Shown here piece after piece: positions 37,111-50,070 of a stretch of DNA of 64,000 bases. Origin of the DNA: Atherix ibis (Eukaryota > Arthropoda > Insecta > Diptera > Athericidae). The stretch is taken from the NCBI GenBank assembly GCA_958298945.1, contig OY282608.1, positions 66,502,951 through 66,566,950 on the forward strand. Direction: 5' to 3'. Under the pieces are notes generated by a model that saw only the letters and a program-made list of their open reading frames with translations, was not told the origin of the DNA and ran no database searches. The position numbers and the translations under genes are program-made. Positions within the stretch are counted from its first letter, which is position 1; each line of letters begins with the position of its first letter.

Positions 37111-37639
37111 ATGTTTAAGTGGAATATGAAGTAGTATGTTTAAGAGGAATATGAAGTAGTGTGTTTAAGAGGAATATGAAGTAGTATATTTAAGAGGAAT
37201 ATGAAGTAGTTTTTTTAAGAGGAATATGAAGTAGTATATTTAAGAAGCATATGTTGAAGTATATTTAAGAGGAATATGAAGTTGTATGTATAAGAGGAAT
37301 ATGAAGTAGTATGTTTAAGAGGAATATGAAGTAGTATGTTTAAGAGGAATATGAAGTAGTATGTTTAAGAGGAATATGAAGTAGTATGTTTAAGAGGAAT
37401 ATGAAGTAGTATATTTAAGAGGAATATGAAAAAGTATGTTTAAGAGGAATATGAAGTAGTATGTTTAAGAGGAATATGAAGTAGTATGTTTAAGAGGAAT
37501 ATGAAGTAGTATGTTTAAGAGGAATATGAAGTAGTATGTTTAAGAGGAATTTGAAGTATTGTAGTATATTTAAGAGGAATATGAAGTAGTATATTTAAGA
37601 GGAATATGAAAAAGTATGTTTAAGAGGAATATGAAGTAG

Positions 37640-37980
37640 TATTTTTAAGTGGAATCTGAAGTAGTATGTTTAAGAGGAATAAGAAGTAGTGTGTTTACGA
37701 GGAATATGAAGTAGTATATTTAAGGGGAATATGAAGTAGTATGTTTAAGAGGAATATGAAGTAGTATATTTAAGAGAAATATGAAGTAGTATATTTAAGA
37801 GGAATATGAAAAAGTATGTTTAAGAGGAATATGAAGTAGTATATTTAAGAGGAATAGGAAAAAGTATGTTTAAGAGGAATATGAAGTAGTATATTTAAGA
37901 GGAATATGAAATAGTATGTTTAAGAGGAATATGAAGTAGTATATTTAAGAGGAATATGAAAAAGTATGTTTAAGAGGAAT
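37640..37980. repeat. 475-bp-offset duplication, copy 1
   Basis: Shares with 38115-38455 a run of rare marks in the same order: TTAAGTGGAATCTGAAG, AATAAGAAGTAGTG, TTTACGAGG, TTAAGGGG, TTAAGAGAAAT and AATAGGAAAAAG (37679/38154 and 37851/38326). This is 19 monomers apart. It is the only place where AATAGGAAAAAG is found. Confidence 0.85.
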
Positions 37981-38114
37981 ATGAAGTAGTATATTTAAGA
38001 GAAATATGAAGTAGTATATTTAAGAGGAATATGAAAAAGTATGTTTAAGAGGAATATGAAGTAGTATGTTTAAGAGGAATATGCAGTAATATGTTTAAGA
38101 GGAATATGAAGTAG

Positions 38115-38455
38115 TATATTTAAGTGGAATCTGAAGTAGTATGTTTAAGAGGAATAAGAAGTAGTGTGTTTACGAGGAATATGAAGTAGTATATTTAAGG
38201 GGAATATGAAGTAGTATGTTTAAGAGGAATATGAAGTAGTATATTTAAGAGAAATATGAAGTAGTATATTTAAGAGGAATATGAAAAAGTATGTTTAAGT
38301 GGAATATGAAGTAGTATATTTAAGAGGAATAGGAAAAAGTATGTTTAAGAGGAATATGAAGTAGTATATTTAAGAGGAATATGAAGTAGTATGTTTAAGA
38401 GGAATATGAAGTAGTATATTTAAGAGGAATAAGAAAAAGTATGTTTAAGAGGAAT
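38115..38455. repeat. 475-bp-offset duplication, copy 2
   Basis: Second copy of 37640-37980, ending where the series changes to GTAATATG with TTAAGTGG. It has TTAAGTGG at 38297 where copy 1 has TTAAGAGG, and AATAAGAAAAAG near 38428 where copy 1 has AATATGAAAAAG. Confidence 0.84.
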
Positions 38456-39855
38456 ATGAAGTAATATGTTTAAGTGGAATATGAAGTAGTATGTTTAAGA
38501 GGAATATGAAGTAGTATGTTTAAGAGGAATATGAAGTAGTATGTTTAAGAGGAATATAAAGTTATATGTTTAAGAGGAATATGAAGTAGTATGTTTAAGA
38601 GGAATATGAAGTAGTATGTTTAAGAGGAATATGAAGTAGTATGTTTAAGAGGAATATGAAGTAGTATGTTTAAGAGGAATATGAAGTAGTATATTTAAGA
38701 GGAATATGAAAAAGTATGTTTAAGAGGAATATGAAGTAGTATGTTTAAGTGGAATATGAAGTAGTATGTTTAAGAGGAATATGAAGTAGTATGTTTAAGA
38801 GGAATATGAAGTAGTATGTTTAAGAGGAATATGAAGTTATATGTTTAAGAGGAATATGAAGTAGTATGTTTAAGAGGAATATGAAGTAGTATGTTTAAGA
38901 GGAATACGAAGTAGTATATTTAAGAGGAATATGAAAAAGTATGTTTAAGAGGAATATGAAGTAGTACATTTAACAGGAATATGCAGTAGTATGTTTAAGA
39001 GGAATATGAAGTAGTATATTTAAGTGGAATATGAAGTAGAATGTTTAAGAGGAATATGAAGTAGTGTGTTTAAGAGGAATATGAAGTATTATATTTAAGA
39101 GGAATATGAAGTAGTATGTTTAAGAGGAATATGAAGTAGTATATTTAAGAGGAATATGAAGTAGTAAATTTAAGAGGAATATGAAGTAGTATGTTCAAGA
39201 GGAATATGAAGTAGTATATTTAAGAGGAATATGAAGTAGTATGTTTAAGAGGAATATGAAGTAGCATATTTAAGAAGCATATATAGTAGTATATTTAAGA
39301 GGAATATGAAGTTGTATGTATAAGAGGAATATGAAGTAGTATGTTTAAGAGGAATATGAAGTAGTATGTTTAAGAGGAATATGAAGTAGTATGTTTAAGA
39401 GGAATATGAAGTAGTATATTTAGGAGGAATATGAAAAAGTATGTTTAAGAGGAATATGAAGTAGTATGTTCAAGACGAATATGAAGAAGTATATTTAAGC
39501 GGAATATGAAGTTGTATGTTTAAGAGGAATATGAAGTAGTATATTTAAGAAGCATATGAAGTAGTATATTTAAGAGGAATATGAAGTTGTATGTATAAGA
39601 GGAATATGAAGTAGTATGTTAAAGAGGAATATGAAGTAGCATGTTTAAGAGGAATATGAAGTATTATGTTTAAGAGGAATATGAAGTAGTATATTTAAGA
39701 GGAATATGAGGTGGTATATTTAAGAGGAATATGAAAAAGTATGTTTAAGAGGAATATGAAGTAGTATGTTTAAGTGAAATATGAGGTAGTATGTTTAAGA
39801 GGAATATGAAGTAGTGTGTTTAAGAGGAATATGAAGTAGTATATTTAATAGGAAT

Positions 39856-39872
39856 ATATGTTTAAGAGGAAT
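39856..39872. repeat. 17-bp truncated monomer (eight-base deletion)
   Basis: After TTAATAGGAAT the monomer reads ATATGTTTAAGAGGAAT, with GAAGTAGT of the consensus missing. It is the largest deletion in the window and occurs once. It lies near 39850, away from the recognised duplication edges. Confidence 0.9.
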
Positions 39873-41944
39873 ATGAAGTAGTATATTTAAGAGGAATATG
39901 AAGTAGTATATTTAAGAGGAATATGAAGTAGTATGTTCAAGCGGAATATGAAGTAGTATATTCAAGAGGAATATGAAGTAGTATGTTTAAGAGGAATATG
40001 AAGTAGTATATTTAAGAAGCATACGTAGTAGTATATTTAAGAGGAATATGAAGTTGTATGTATAAGAAAAATATGAAGTAGTATGTTTAAGAGGAATATG
40101 AAGTAGTATGTTTGAGAGGAATATGAAGTAGTATGTTTAAGAGGAATATGAAGTAGTATGTTTAAGAGGAATATGAAGTAGTATATTTAAGAGGTATATG
40201 AAAAAGTATGTTTAAGAGCAATATGAAGTAGTATGTTTAAGAGGAATATGAAGTAGTATGTTTAAGAGGAATATGAAGTAGTATGTTTAAGAGCAATATT
40301 AAGTAGTATGTTTAAGAGGAATATGAAGTAGTATGTTTTAGAGGAATATGAAGTAGTATATTTAAGAAGCATATGTAGTAGTATATTTAAGAGGAATATG
40401 AAATTGTATGTATAAGAGGAATATGAAGTAGTATGTTTAAGAGGAATATGAAGTAGTATGTTTAAGAGGAATATGAAGTAGTATGTTTTAGAGGAATATG
40501 AAGTAGTATGTTTAAGAGGAATATGAAGTAGTATGTTTAAGACGAATTTGAAGTATTGTAGTATATTTAAGAGGAATATGAAGTAGTATATTTAAGAGGA
40601 ATATGAAGTAGTATGTTTAAGAGGAATATGAAGTAGTATGTTTAAGAGGAATATGAAGTAGTATATTTAAGAGGAATATGAAAAAGTATGTTTAAGAGAA
40701 ATATGAAGTAGTATGTTCAAGAGGAATATGAAGTAGTATGTTTAAGAGGAACATGAAGTAGTTTGTTCAAGAGGAATATGAAGTAGTATATTTAAAAGAA
40801 ATATGAAGTAGTATGTTTAAGAGGAATATGAAGTAATATATTTAAGAAGCATATGTAGTAGTATATTTAAGAGGAATATGAAGTAGTATGTTCAATAGGA
40901 ATATGAAGTAGTATATTTAAGAGGAATATGAAAAAGTATGTTTAAGAGGAATATGAAGTACTATGTTTAAGTGGAATATGAAGTAGTATGTTTAAGAGGA
41001 ATATGAAGTAGTATGTTTAAGAGGAATATGAAGTAGTATGTTTAAGAGGAATATGAAGTAGTACGTTTAAGAGGAATATATAGTAGTATGTTTAAGAGGA
41101 ATATGAAGTAGTATGTTTAAGAGGAATATGAAGTAGTATATTTAAGAGGAATATGAAAAAGTATGTTTAAGAGGAATATGAAGTAGTATATTTAACAGGA
41201 ATATGCAGTAGTATGTTTAAAAAGAATATGAAGTAGTATATTTAAGTGGAATATGAAGTAGTATGTTCAAGAGGAATATGAAATAGTGTGTTTAAAAGGA
41301 ATATGAAGAAGTATATTTAAAAGGAATATGAAGTAGTATGTTTAAGAGGAATATGAAGTAGTATATTTAAGAGGAATATGAAGTAGTATATTTAAGAGGA
41401 ATATGAAGTAGTATGTTCAAGACGAATATGAAGTAGTATATTTAAGAGGAATATGAAGTAGTATGTTTAAGAGGAAAATGAAGTAGTATATTTAACAAGC
41501 ATATGTAGTAGTATATTTAAGAGGAATATGAAGTTGTATGTATAAGAGGAATATGAAGTAGTATGTTTAAGAGGAATATGAAGTAGTATGTTTAAGAGGA
41601 ATATGAAGTAGTATGTTTAAGAGGAATATGAAGTAGTATGTTTAAGATGAATATGAAGTAGTATATTTAAAAGGAATATGAAAAAGTATGTTTAAGAGGA
41701 ATATGAAGTAGTATGTTCAAGAGGAATATGAAGTAGTATATTTAAGAGGAATATGAAGTAGTATGTTTAAGAGGAATATGAAGTAGTATATTTAAGAAGC
41801 ATATGTAGTAGTATATTTAAGGGGAATATGAAGTTGTATGTATAAGAGGAATATGATGTAGTATGTTTAAGAGGAATATGAAGTAGTATGTTTAAGAGGA
41901 TTATGAAGTAGTATGTTTAAGAGGAATGTGAAGTAGTATATTTA

Positions 41945-42245
41945 AGAGGAATATGAAAAAGTATGTTTAAGAGGAATATGAAGTAGTATGTTTAAGTGGA
42001 ACATGAAGTAGTATGTTTAAGAGGAATATGAAGTAGTGTGTTTAAAAGGAATATGAAGTAGTATATTTAAGAGGAATATGTAGTAGTATGTTTAAGAGGA
42101 ATATGAAGTAGTATATTTAAGAGGAATATGAAGTAGTATATTTAAAAGGAATATGAAGTAGTATGTTCAAGAGGAATATAAAGTAGTATATTTAAGAGGA
42201 ATATGGTGTAGTATGTTTAAGAGGAATATGAAGTAGTATATTTAA
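41945..42245. repeat. 350-bp-offset duplication, copy 1
   Basis: Matches 42295-42595 at 14 monomers' distance. Shared marks are GAAAAAG, GTGGAACATGAAG (42001, 42351), GTGTGTTTAAAAGG, ATGTAGTAG, TTCAAGAGGAATATAAAG and ATATGG near 42205/42555. It differs in its right flank: this copy runs into an AGAAGCAT monomer, the second into the normal TTAAGAGG monomer. Confidence 0.84.
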
Positions 42246-42294
42246 GAAGCATATGTAGTAGTATATTTAAGAGGAATATGAAGTAATATGTATA

Positions 42295-42595
42295 AGAGGA
42301 ATATGAAAAAGTATGTTTAAGAGGAATATGAAGTAGTATGTTTAAGTGGAACATGAAGTAGTATGTTTAAGAGGAATATGAAGTAGTGTGTTTAAAAGGA
42401 ATATGAAGTAGTATATTTAAGAGGAATATGTAGTAGTATGTTTAAGAGGAATATGAAGTAGTATATTTAAGAGGAATATGAAGTAGTATATTTAAAAGGT
42501 ATATGAAGTAGTATGTTCAAGAGGAATATAAAGTAGTATATTTAAGAGGAATATGGAGTAGTATGTTTAAGAGGAATATGAAGTAGTATATTTAA
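42295..42595. repeat. 350-bp-offset duplication, copy 2
   Basis: Second copy of 41945-42245, with GGTATATG near 42500 and GGAGTAG where copy 1 has GGTGTAG. The copy is followed shortly by a 24-bp monomer with TTTAAAAACATATG (near 42645), a one-base-deleted relative of the AAGAAGCAT monomer. Confidence 0.83.
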
Positions 42596-43019
42596 GAGGA
42601 ATATGAAGTAGTATGTTTAAGAGGAATATGAAGTAGTATATTTAAAAACATATGTAGTAGTATATTTAAGAGGAATATGAAGTTGTATGTATAAGAGGAA
42701 TATGAAGTAGTATGTTTAAGAGGAATATGAAGTAGTATGTTTAAGAGGAATATGAAGTAGTATGTTTAAGAGGAATATGAAGTAGTATGTTTAAGAGGAA
42801 TATGAAGTAGTATGTATAAGAGGAATATGAAAAAGTATATTTAAGAAGAATATGAAGTAGTATGTTTAAGTGGAACATGAAGTAGTATGTTTAAGAGGAA
42901 TATGAAGCAGTGTGCTTAAGAGGAATATGAAGTAGTATATTTAAGAGGAATATGAAGTAGTATGTTTAAGAAGAATATGAAGTAGTATATTTAAGAGGAA
43001 TATGAAGTAGTATATTTAA

Positions 43020-43485
43020 GAGGAATATGAAGTAGTAAGTTCAAGAGGAATATTAAGTAGTATATTTAAGAGGAATATGAAGTAGTATGTTTAAGAGGAA
43101 TATGAAGTAGTATATTTAAGAAGCATATGTAGTAGTATATTTAAGAGGAATATGAAGTTGTATGTATAAGAGGAATATGAAGTAGTATGTTTAAGGGGAA
43201 TATGAAGTAGTACGTTTAAGAGGAATATGAAGTAGTATGTTTAAGAGGAATATGAAAAAGTATGTTTAAGAGGAATATGAAGTAGTATGTTCAAGAGGAA
43301 TATGAAGTAGTATATTTAAGAGGAATATGAAGTAGTATGTTTAAGAGGAATATGAAGTAGTATATATAAGAAGCATATTTAGTAGTATATTTAAGAGGAA
43401 TATGAAGTTGTATGTATAAGAGGAATATGAAGTAGTATTTTTAAGAGGAATATGAAGTAGTATGTTTAAGAGGAATATGAAGTAG
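43020..43485. repeat. 465-bp module, copy 1 of 3 (2,160-bp offset)
   Basis: Begins at GTAAGTTCAAG (43035) and holds AGAAGCAT, TTAAGGGG (43191), GTACGTTTAAG, GAAAAAG, the AAGCATATTTAG monomer (43371) and GTATTTTTAAG. The same order is at 45180-45640 (offset 2,160) and 46805-47265 (offset a further 1,625). The 2,160 offset includes the two extra 5-bp monomers at 44177 and 44482. Confidence 0.84.
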
Positions 43486-44481
43486 TATGTTTAAGAGGAA
43501 TATGAAGTAGTATGTTTAAGAGGAATATGAAGTAGTATATTTAAGAAGCATATGTAGTAGCATATTTAAGAGGAATATGAAGTTGTATGTATAAGAGGAA
43601 TATGAAGTAGTATGTTTAAGAGGAATATGAAGTAGTATGTTTAAGAGGAATATGACGCAGTATGTTTAAGAGGAATATTAAGTAGTATGTTTAAGAGGAA
43701 TATGAATTAGTATGTTTAAGAGGAATAGGAAGAAGTATGTTTAAGAGGAATATGAAGTAGTATATTTAAGAGGAATATGAAGTAGTATATTTAAGAGGAA
43801 TATAAAGAAGTTTGTTTAAGAGGAATATGAAGTAGTATGTTTAAGAGGAATATGCAGTAGTATGTTTAAGAGGAATATGAAAAAGTATGTTTAAGAGGAA
43901 TATGAAGTAGTATGTTTAAGAGGAATATGAAGTAGTATATTTAAGAGGAATATGAAGTAGTATGTGTAAGAGGAATATGAAGTAGTATGTTTAAGAGGAA
44001 TATGAAGTAGTATATTTAAGAAGCATATGTAGTCGTATATTTAAGAGGAATATGAAGTTGTATGTGTAAGAGGGATATGAAGTAGTATGTTTAAGAGGAA
44101 TATGAAGTAGTATGTTTACGAGGAATATGAATTAATATGTTTAAGAGGAATATGAAGTAGTATGTTTAAGAGGAATTTGAAGTATTGTAGTATATTTAAG
44201 AGGAATATGAAGTAGTATATTTAAGAGGAATATGAGAAAGTATGGTTAAGAGGAATATGAAGTAGTATGTTTAAGAGGAATATGCAGTAGTATGTTTAAG
44301 AGGAATATGAAGTAGTATATTTAAGTGGAATATCAAGTAGTATGTTTAAGAGGAATATGAAGTAGTGTGTTTAAGAGGAATATGAAGTAGTATATTTAAA
44401 AGGAATATGAAGTAGTATGTTTAAGAGGAATATAAAGTAGTATATTTAAGAGGAATATGAAGTATTATATTTAAGAGGAAT

Positions 44482-44511
44482 ATGAAAAAGTATGTTTAAG
44501 GGGAATAACGT
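44482..44511. repeat. 30-bp monomer with AACGT insertion
   Basis: A GAAAAAG monomer ending GGGGAAT followed by AACGT before the next ATG. The insertion brings an ACGT, that is a CpG on both strands, into an array that has almost none. It is unrelated to the common 30-bp class. Confidence 0.9.
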
Positions 44512-44616
44512 ATGAAGTAGTATGTTCAAGAGGAATATGAATTAGTATATTTAAGAGGAATATGAAGTAGTATGTTTAAGAGGAATATGAAGTAGTATAT
44601 TTAAGAGGAATATGAA

Positions 44617-45866
44617 GTAGTATGTTTAGGAGGAATATAAAGTAGTATGTTTAAGAGGAATATGAAGTAGTATATTTAAGAGGAATATGAAAAAATATGT
44701 TTAAGAGGAATATGAAGTAGTATATTTAACAGGAATATGCAGTAGTATGTTTAAGAGGAATATGAAGTAGTATATTTAGGTGGAATATGAAGTAGTATGT
44801 ATAATAAGAATATGAAGTAATGTGTTTAAGAGGAATATGAAGTAGTATATTTAAGAGGAATATGAAGTAGTATGTTTAAGAGGAATATGAAGTAGTATAT
44901 TTAAGAGGAATATGAAGTAGTATATTTAAGAGGAATATGAAGTAGTATGTTCAAGACGAATATGAAGTAGTATATTTAAGAGGAATATGAAGTAGTATGT
45001 TGAAGAGGAATATGAAGTAGTATATTTAAGAAGCATATGTAGTAGTATATTTAAGAGGAATATGAAGTTGTATGTATAAAAGGAATATGAAGTAGTATGT
45101 TTAAGAGGAATATGAAGTAGTATGTTTAAGAGGAATATGAAGTAGTTTGTTTAAGAGGAATATGAAGTAGTATGTTTAAGAGGAATATGAAGTAGTAAGT
45201 TCAAGAGGAATATGAAGTAGTATATTTAAGAAGAATAAGAAGTAGTATGTTTAAGAGGAATATGAAGTAGTATATTTAAGAAGCATATGTAGTAGTATAT
45301 TTAAGAGGAATATGAAGTTGTATGTATAAGAGGAATATGAAGTAGTATGTTTAAGGGGAATATGAAGTAGTACGTTTAAGAGGAATATGAAGTAGTATGT
45401 TTAAGAGGAATATGAAAAAGTATGTTTAAGAGGAATATGAAGTAGTATGTTCAAGAGGAATATGAAGTAGCATATTTAAGAGGAATATGAAGTAGTATGT
45501 TTAAGAGGAATATGAAGTAGTATATTTAAGAAGCATATTTAGTAGTATATTTAAGAGGAATATGAAGTTGTATGTATAAGAGGAATATGAAGTAGTATTT
45601 TTAAGAGGAATATGAAGTAGTATGTTTAAGAGGAATATGAAGTAGTATATTTAAGAGGAATATGAAGTAGTATGTTTAAGAGGAATATGAAGTAGTATGT
45701 TTAAGAGGAATATGAAGTAGTATGTTTAAGAGGAATATGAAGTAGTATGCTTACGAGAAATTTGGAGTAGTATATTTAAGAGTAATATGCAGTAGTATGT
45801 TTAAGAGGAATATGAAGTATTATATTTAAGTGGAATATGAAGTAGTATGTTTAAGAGGAATATGAA
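44617..45866. repeat. 1,250-bp higher-order block, copy 1
   Basis: Starts at a TTTAGGAGGAATATAAAG monomer and contains GTATAATAAGAATATGAAGTAATG (44801 onward), TTCAAGACG, GTTGAAG, GTTTGTTT, the 465-bp module at 45180, and ACGAGAAATTTGGAG (45751). It is followed by a copy of only its first 375 bp and then by a whole copy. Confidence 0.86.
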
Positions 45867-46241
45867 GTAGTATGTTTAGGAGGAATATAAAGTAGTATGT
45901 TTAAGAGGAATATGAAGTAGTATATTTAAGAGGAATATGAAAAAGTATGTTTAAGAGGAATATGAAGTAGTATATTTAACAGGAATATGCAGTAGTATGT
46001 TTAAGAGGAATATGAAGTAGTATATTTAGGTGGAATATGAAGTAGTATGTATAATAAGAATATGAAGTAATGTGTTTAAGAGGAATATGAAGTAGTATAT
46101 TTAAGAGGAATATGAAGTAGTATGTTTAAGAGGAATATGAAGTAGTATATTTAAGAGGAATATGAAGTAGTATATTTAAGAGGAATATGAAGTAGTATGT
46201 TCAAGACGAATATGAAGTAATATGTTTAAGAGGAATATGAA
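45867..46241. repeat. 375-bp truncated copy of the 1,250-bp block
   Basis: Reads like the start of the 1,250-bp block (TTTAGGAGGAATATAAAG at 45874, then GTATAATAAG at 46051, then TTCAAGACG) but after 15 monomers it jumps back to the start of the block again, through GTAATATG near 46214. The three GTATAATAAG marks at 44801, 46051 and 46426 give offsets of 1,250 and 375 bp. This is a clear trace of an unequal exchange within the block. Confidence 0.85.
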
Positions 46242-47500
46242 GTAGTATATTTAAGAGGAATATAAAGTAGTATGTTTAAGAGGAATATGAAGTAGTATAT
46301 TTAAGAGGAATATGAAAAAGTATGTTTAAGAGGAATATGAAGTAGTATATTTAACAGGAATATGCAGTAGTATGTTTAAGAGGAATATGAAGTAGTATAT
46401 TTAGGTGGAATATGAAGTAGTATGTATAATAAGAATATGAAGTAATGTGTTTAAGAGGAATATGAAGCAGTATATTTAAGAGGAATATGAAGTAGTATGT
46501 TTAAGAGGAATATGAAGTAGTATATTTAAGAGGAATATGAAGTAGTATATTTAAGAGGAATATGAAGTAGTATGTTCAAGACGAATATGAAGTAGTATAT
46601 TTAAGAGGAATATGAAGTAGTATGTTGAAGAGGAATATGAAGTAGTATATTTAAGAAGCATATGTAGTAGTATATTTAAGAGGAATATGAAGTTGTATGT
46701 ATAAAAGGAATATGAAGTAGTATGTTTAAGAGGAATATGAAGTAGTATGTTTAAGAGGAATATGAAGTAGTTTGTTTAAGAGGAATATGAAGTAGTATGT
46801 TTAAGAGGAATATGAAGTAGTAAGTTCAAGAGGAATATGAAGTAGTATATTTAAGAAGAATAAGAAGTAGTATGTTTAAGAGGAATATGAAGTAGTATAT
46901 TTAAGAAGCATATGTAGTAGTATATTTAAGAGGAATATGAAGTTGTATGTATAAGAGGAATATGAAGTAGTATGTTTAAGGGGAATATGAAGTAGTACGT
47001 TTAAGAGGAATATGAAGTAGTATGTTTAAGAGGAATATGAAAAAGTATGTTTAAGAGGAATATGAAGTAGTATGTTCAAGAGGAATATGAAGTAGCATAT
47101 TTAAGAGGAATATGAAGTAGTATGTTTAAGAGGAATATGAAGTAGTATATTTAAGAAGCATATTTAGTAGTATATTTAAGAGGAATATGAAGTTGTATGT
47201 ATAAGAGGAATATGAAGTAGTATTTTTAAGAGGAATATGAAGTAGTATGTTTAAGAGGAATATGAAGTAGTATATTTAAGAGGAATATGAAGTAGTATGT
47301 TTAAGAGGAATATGAAGTAGTATGTTTAAGAGGAATATGAAGTAGTATGTTTAAGAGGAATATGAAGTAGTATGCTTACGAGAAATTTGGAGTAGTATAT
47401 TTAAGAGTAATATGCAGTAGTATGTTTAAGAGGAATATGAAGTATTATATTTAAGTGGAATATGAAGTAGTATGTTTAAGAGGAATATGAAGTAGTATGT
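46242..47500. repeat. 1,250-bp higher-order block, copy 2
   Basis: Complete second copy, 1,625 bp from the first (ATAATAAG at 46426, GTTGAAG at 46625, ACGAGAAATTTGGAG at 47376). Private change: GAAGCAG near 46466. Homology with copy 1 stops at about 47500, where AGAAATATG replaces the TTTAGGAGG monomer. Confidence 0.86.
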
Positions 47501-47649
47501 TTAAGAGAAATATGAAGTAGTATATTTAAGAGGAATATGAAGTAGTATGTTTAAGAGGAATATGAAGTAATATATTTAAGAGGCATATGAAGTAGTATAT
47601 TTAAGAGGAATATGAAGTAGTATGTTCAAGAGGAATATGAAGTAGTATA

Positions 47650-50070
47650 TTTAAGAGGAATATGAAGTAGTATGTTTAAGAGGAATATGAAGTAGTATAT
47701 TTAAGAAGCATATGCAGTAGTATATTTAAGAGGATTATGAAGTAGTATGTTTAAGAGGAATATGAAGTAGTATGTTTAAGAGGAATATGAAGTAGTATGT
47801 TTAAGAGGAATATGAAGTAGTATATGTAAGAGGAATATGAAGTATTATGTTTAAGAGGAATATGAAGTAGTATGTTTAAGAGGAATATGAAGTAGTATGT
47901 TTAAGAGGAATTTGAAGTATTGTAGTATATTTAAGAGGAATATGAAGTAGTATATTTAAGAGGAATATGAAAAAGTATGTTTAAGAGGAATATGAAGTAG
48001 TATGTTTAAGAGGAAAATGCAGTAGTATGTTTAAGAGGAATATGAAGTAGTATATTTAAGTGGAATATGAAGTAGTATGTTTAAGAGGAATATGAAGTAG
48101 TGTGTTTAAGAGGAATATGAAGTAGTATATTTAAGAGGAATATGAAGTAGTATGTTTAAGAGGAATATGAAGTAGTATATTTAAGAGGAGTATGAAGTAG
48201 TATGTTTAAGAGGAATATGAAGTAGTATGTTTAAGAGGAATATGAAGTAGTATGTTTAAGAGGAATATGAAGTAGTATGTTTAAGAGGAATTTGAAGTAG
48301 TATATTTAAGAGTAATATGTGGTAGTATGTTTAAGAGCAATTTGAAGTAGAATGTTTAAGAAGAATATGAAGTAGTATGTTTAAGATGAATATGAAGTAG
48401 TATGTTTAAGAGGAATATGAAGTAGTATGTTTAAGAGGAATATGAAGTAGTATGTTTAACAGGAATATGAAGTAATATATTTAAGAGGAATATGAAGTAG
48501 CATATTTAAGAGGAATATAAAGTAGTACGTTTAAGAGTAATATGAAGTAGTATATTTAACAGGAATATGCAGTAGTATGTTTAAGAGGAATATGAAGTAG
48601 TATATTTAAGAGGCATATGAAGTAGTATATTTAAGAGGAATATGAAGTAGTATGTTCAAGAGGAATATGAAGTAGTATATTTAACAGGAATATGAAGTAG
48701 TATGTTTAAGAAGAATATGAAGTAGTATATTTAAGAAGCATATGTAGTAGTATATTTAAGAGGAATATGAAGTAGTATGTTTAAGAGGAATATGAAAAAG
48801 TATGTTTAAGAGGAATATGAAGTAGTATGTTTAAGAGGAATATGAAGTAGTATGTTTAAGAGGAATATGAAGTAGTATGTTTAAGAGGAATATGAAGTAG
48901 TATGTTTAAGAGGAATATGAAAAAGTATGTTTAAGAGGAATATGAAGTAGTATGTTTAAGAGGAATATGAAGTAGTATGTTTAAGAGGCATATGAAGTAG
49001 TATATTTAAGAGGAATATGAAGTAGTATGTTCAAGAGGAATATGAAGTAGTATATTTAAGAGGAATATGAAGTAGTATGTTTAAGAAGAATATGAAGTAG
49101 TATATTTAAGAAGCATATGTAGTAGTATATTTAAGAGGAATATGAAGTAGTATGTTTAAGAGGAATATGAAAAAGTATGTTTAAGAGGAATATGAAGTAG
49201 TATGTTTAAGAGGAATATGAAGTAGTATGTTTAAGAGGAATATGAAGTAGTATGTTTAACAGGAATATGAAGTAGTATATTTAAGAGGAATATGAAGTAG
49301 CATATTTAAGAGGAATATGAAGTAGTACGTTTAAGAGTATAATGAAGTAGTATATTTAACAGGAATATGCAGTAGTATGTTTAAGAGGAATATGAAGTAG
49401 TATATTTAAGAGGCATATGAAGTAGTATATTTAAGAGGAATATGAAGTAGTATGTTCAAGAGGAATATGAAGTAGTATATTTAAGAGGAATATGAAGTAG
49501 TATGTTTAAGAAGAATATGAAGTAGTATATTTAAGAAGCATATGTAGTAGTATATTTAAGAGGAATATGAAGTAGTATGTTTAAGAGGAATATGAAGTAC
49601 TATGTTTAAGAGGAATATGAAAAAGTATGTTTAAGAGGAATATGAAGTAGTATGTGTAAGAGGAATATGAAGTAGTATGTTTAAGAGGAATATGAAGTAG
49701 TATGTTTGAGAGGAATATTAGGTAGTATGCTTAAGAGGAATATGAAGTAGTATGTTTACGAGGAATATGAAATAGTATGTTTAAGAGGAATATGAAGTAG
49801 TATGTTTAAGAGGAATATGAAGTAGTATATTTAAGAGGAATATGAAGAAGTTTGTTTAAGAGGAATATGAAGTAGTATGTTTAAGAGGAATATGCAGTAG
49901 TATGTTGAAGAGGAATATGATGTAGGATGTTTAAGAGGAATATTAAGTAGTATGTTTAAGAGGAATATAAAGTAGTATATTTTAGACGAATATTAATTAG
50001 TATATTTAAGAGGAATATGAAGTAGTATATTTAAGAGGAATATGAAGTAGTATGTTTAAGAGGAATATGA
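47650..50070. repeat. 3,230-bp-offset duplication, copy 1
   Basis: Matches 50880-53300. Shared marks are AGAAGCAT followed by GGATTATG (47733, 50963), the 30-bp monomer (47912, 51142), GGAAAATGCAG, GGAGTATG, AGTAATATGTGG (48311, 51541), AGCAATTTGAAGTAGAATG, GTAGCATATTT, TTTGAGAGGAATATTAGG (49705, 52934), ATGTAGGATG and TTTTAGACGAATATTAATTAG. The offset is 3,230 bp (129 monomers plus the 30-bp monomer's 5 bp). A shorter internal repeat is marked by AGGCATATG at 48611, 48986 and 49411. Confidence 0.9.

Noticed and set aside
49326..49345. GAGTATAATGAAG at about 49335 as a -10 promoter box or an indel
   Set aside because: It has the same length as GAGTAATATGAAG in the sister copy near 52566 and is a local base rearrangement within one monomer; there is no gene to drive.
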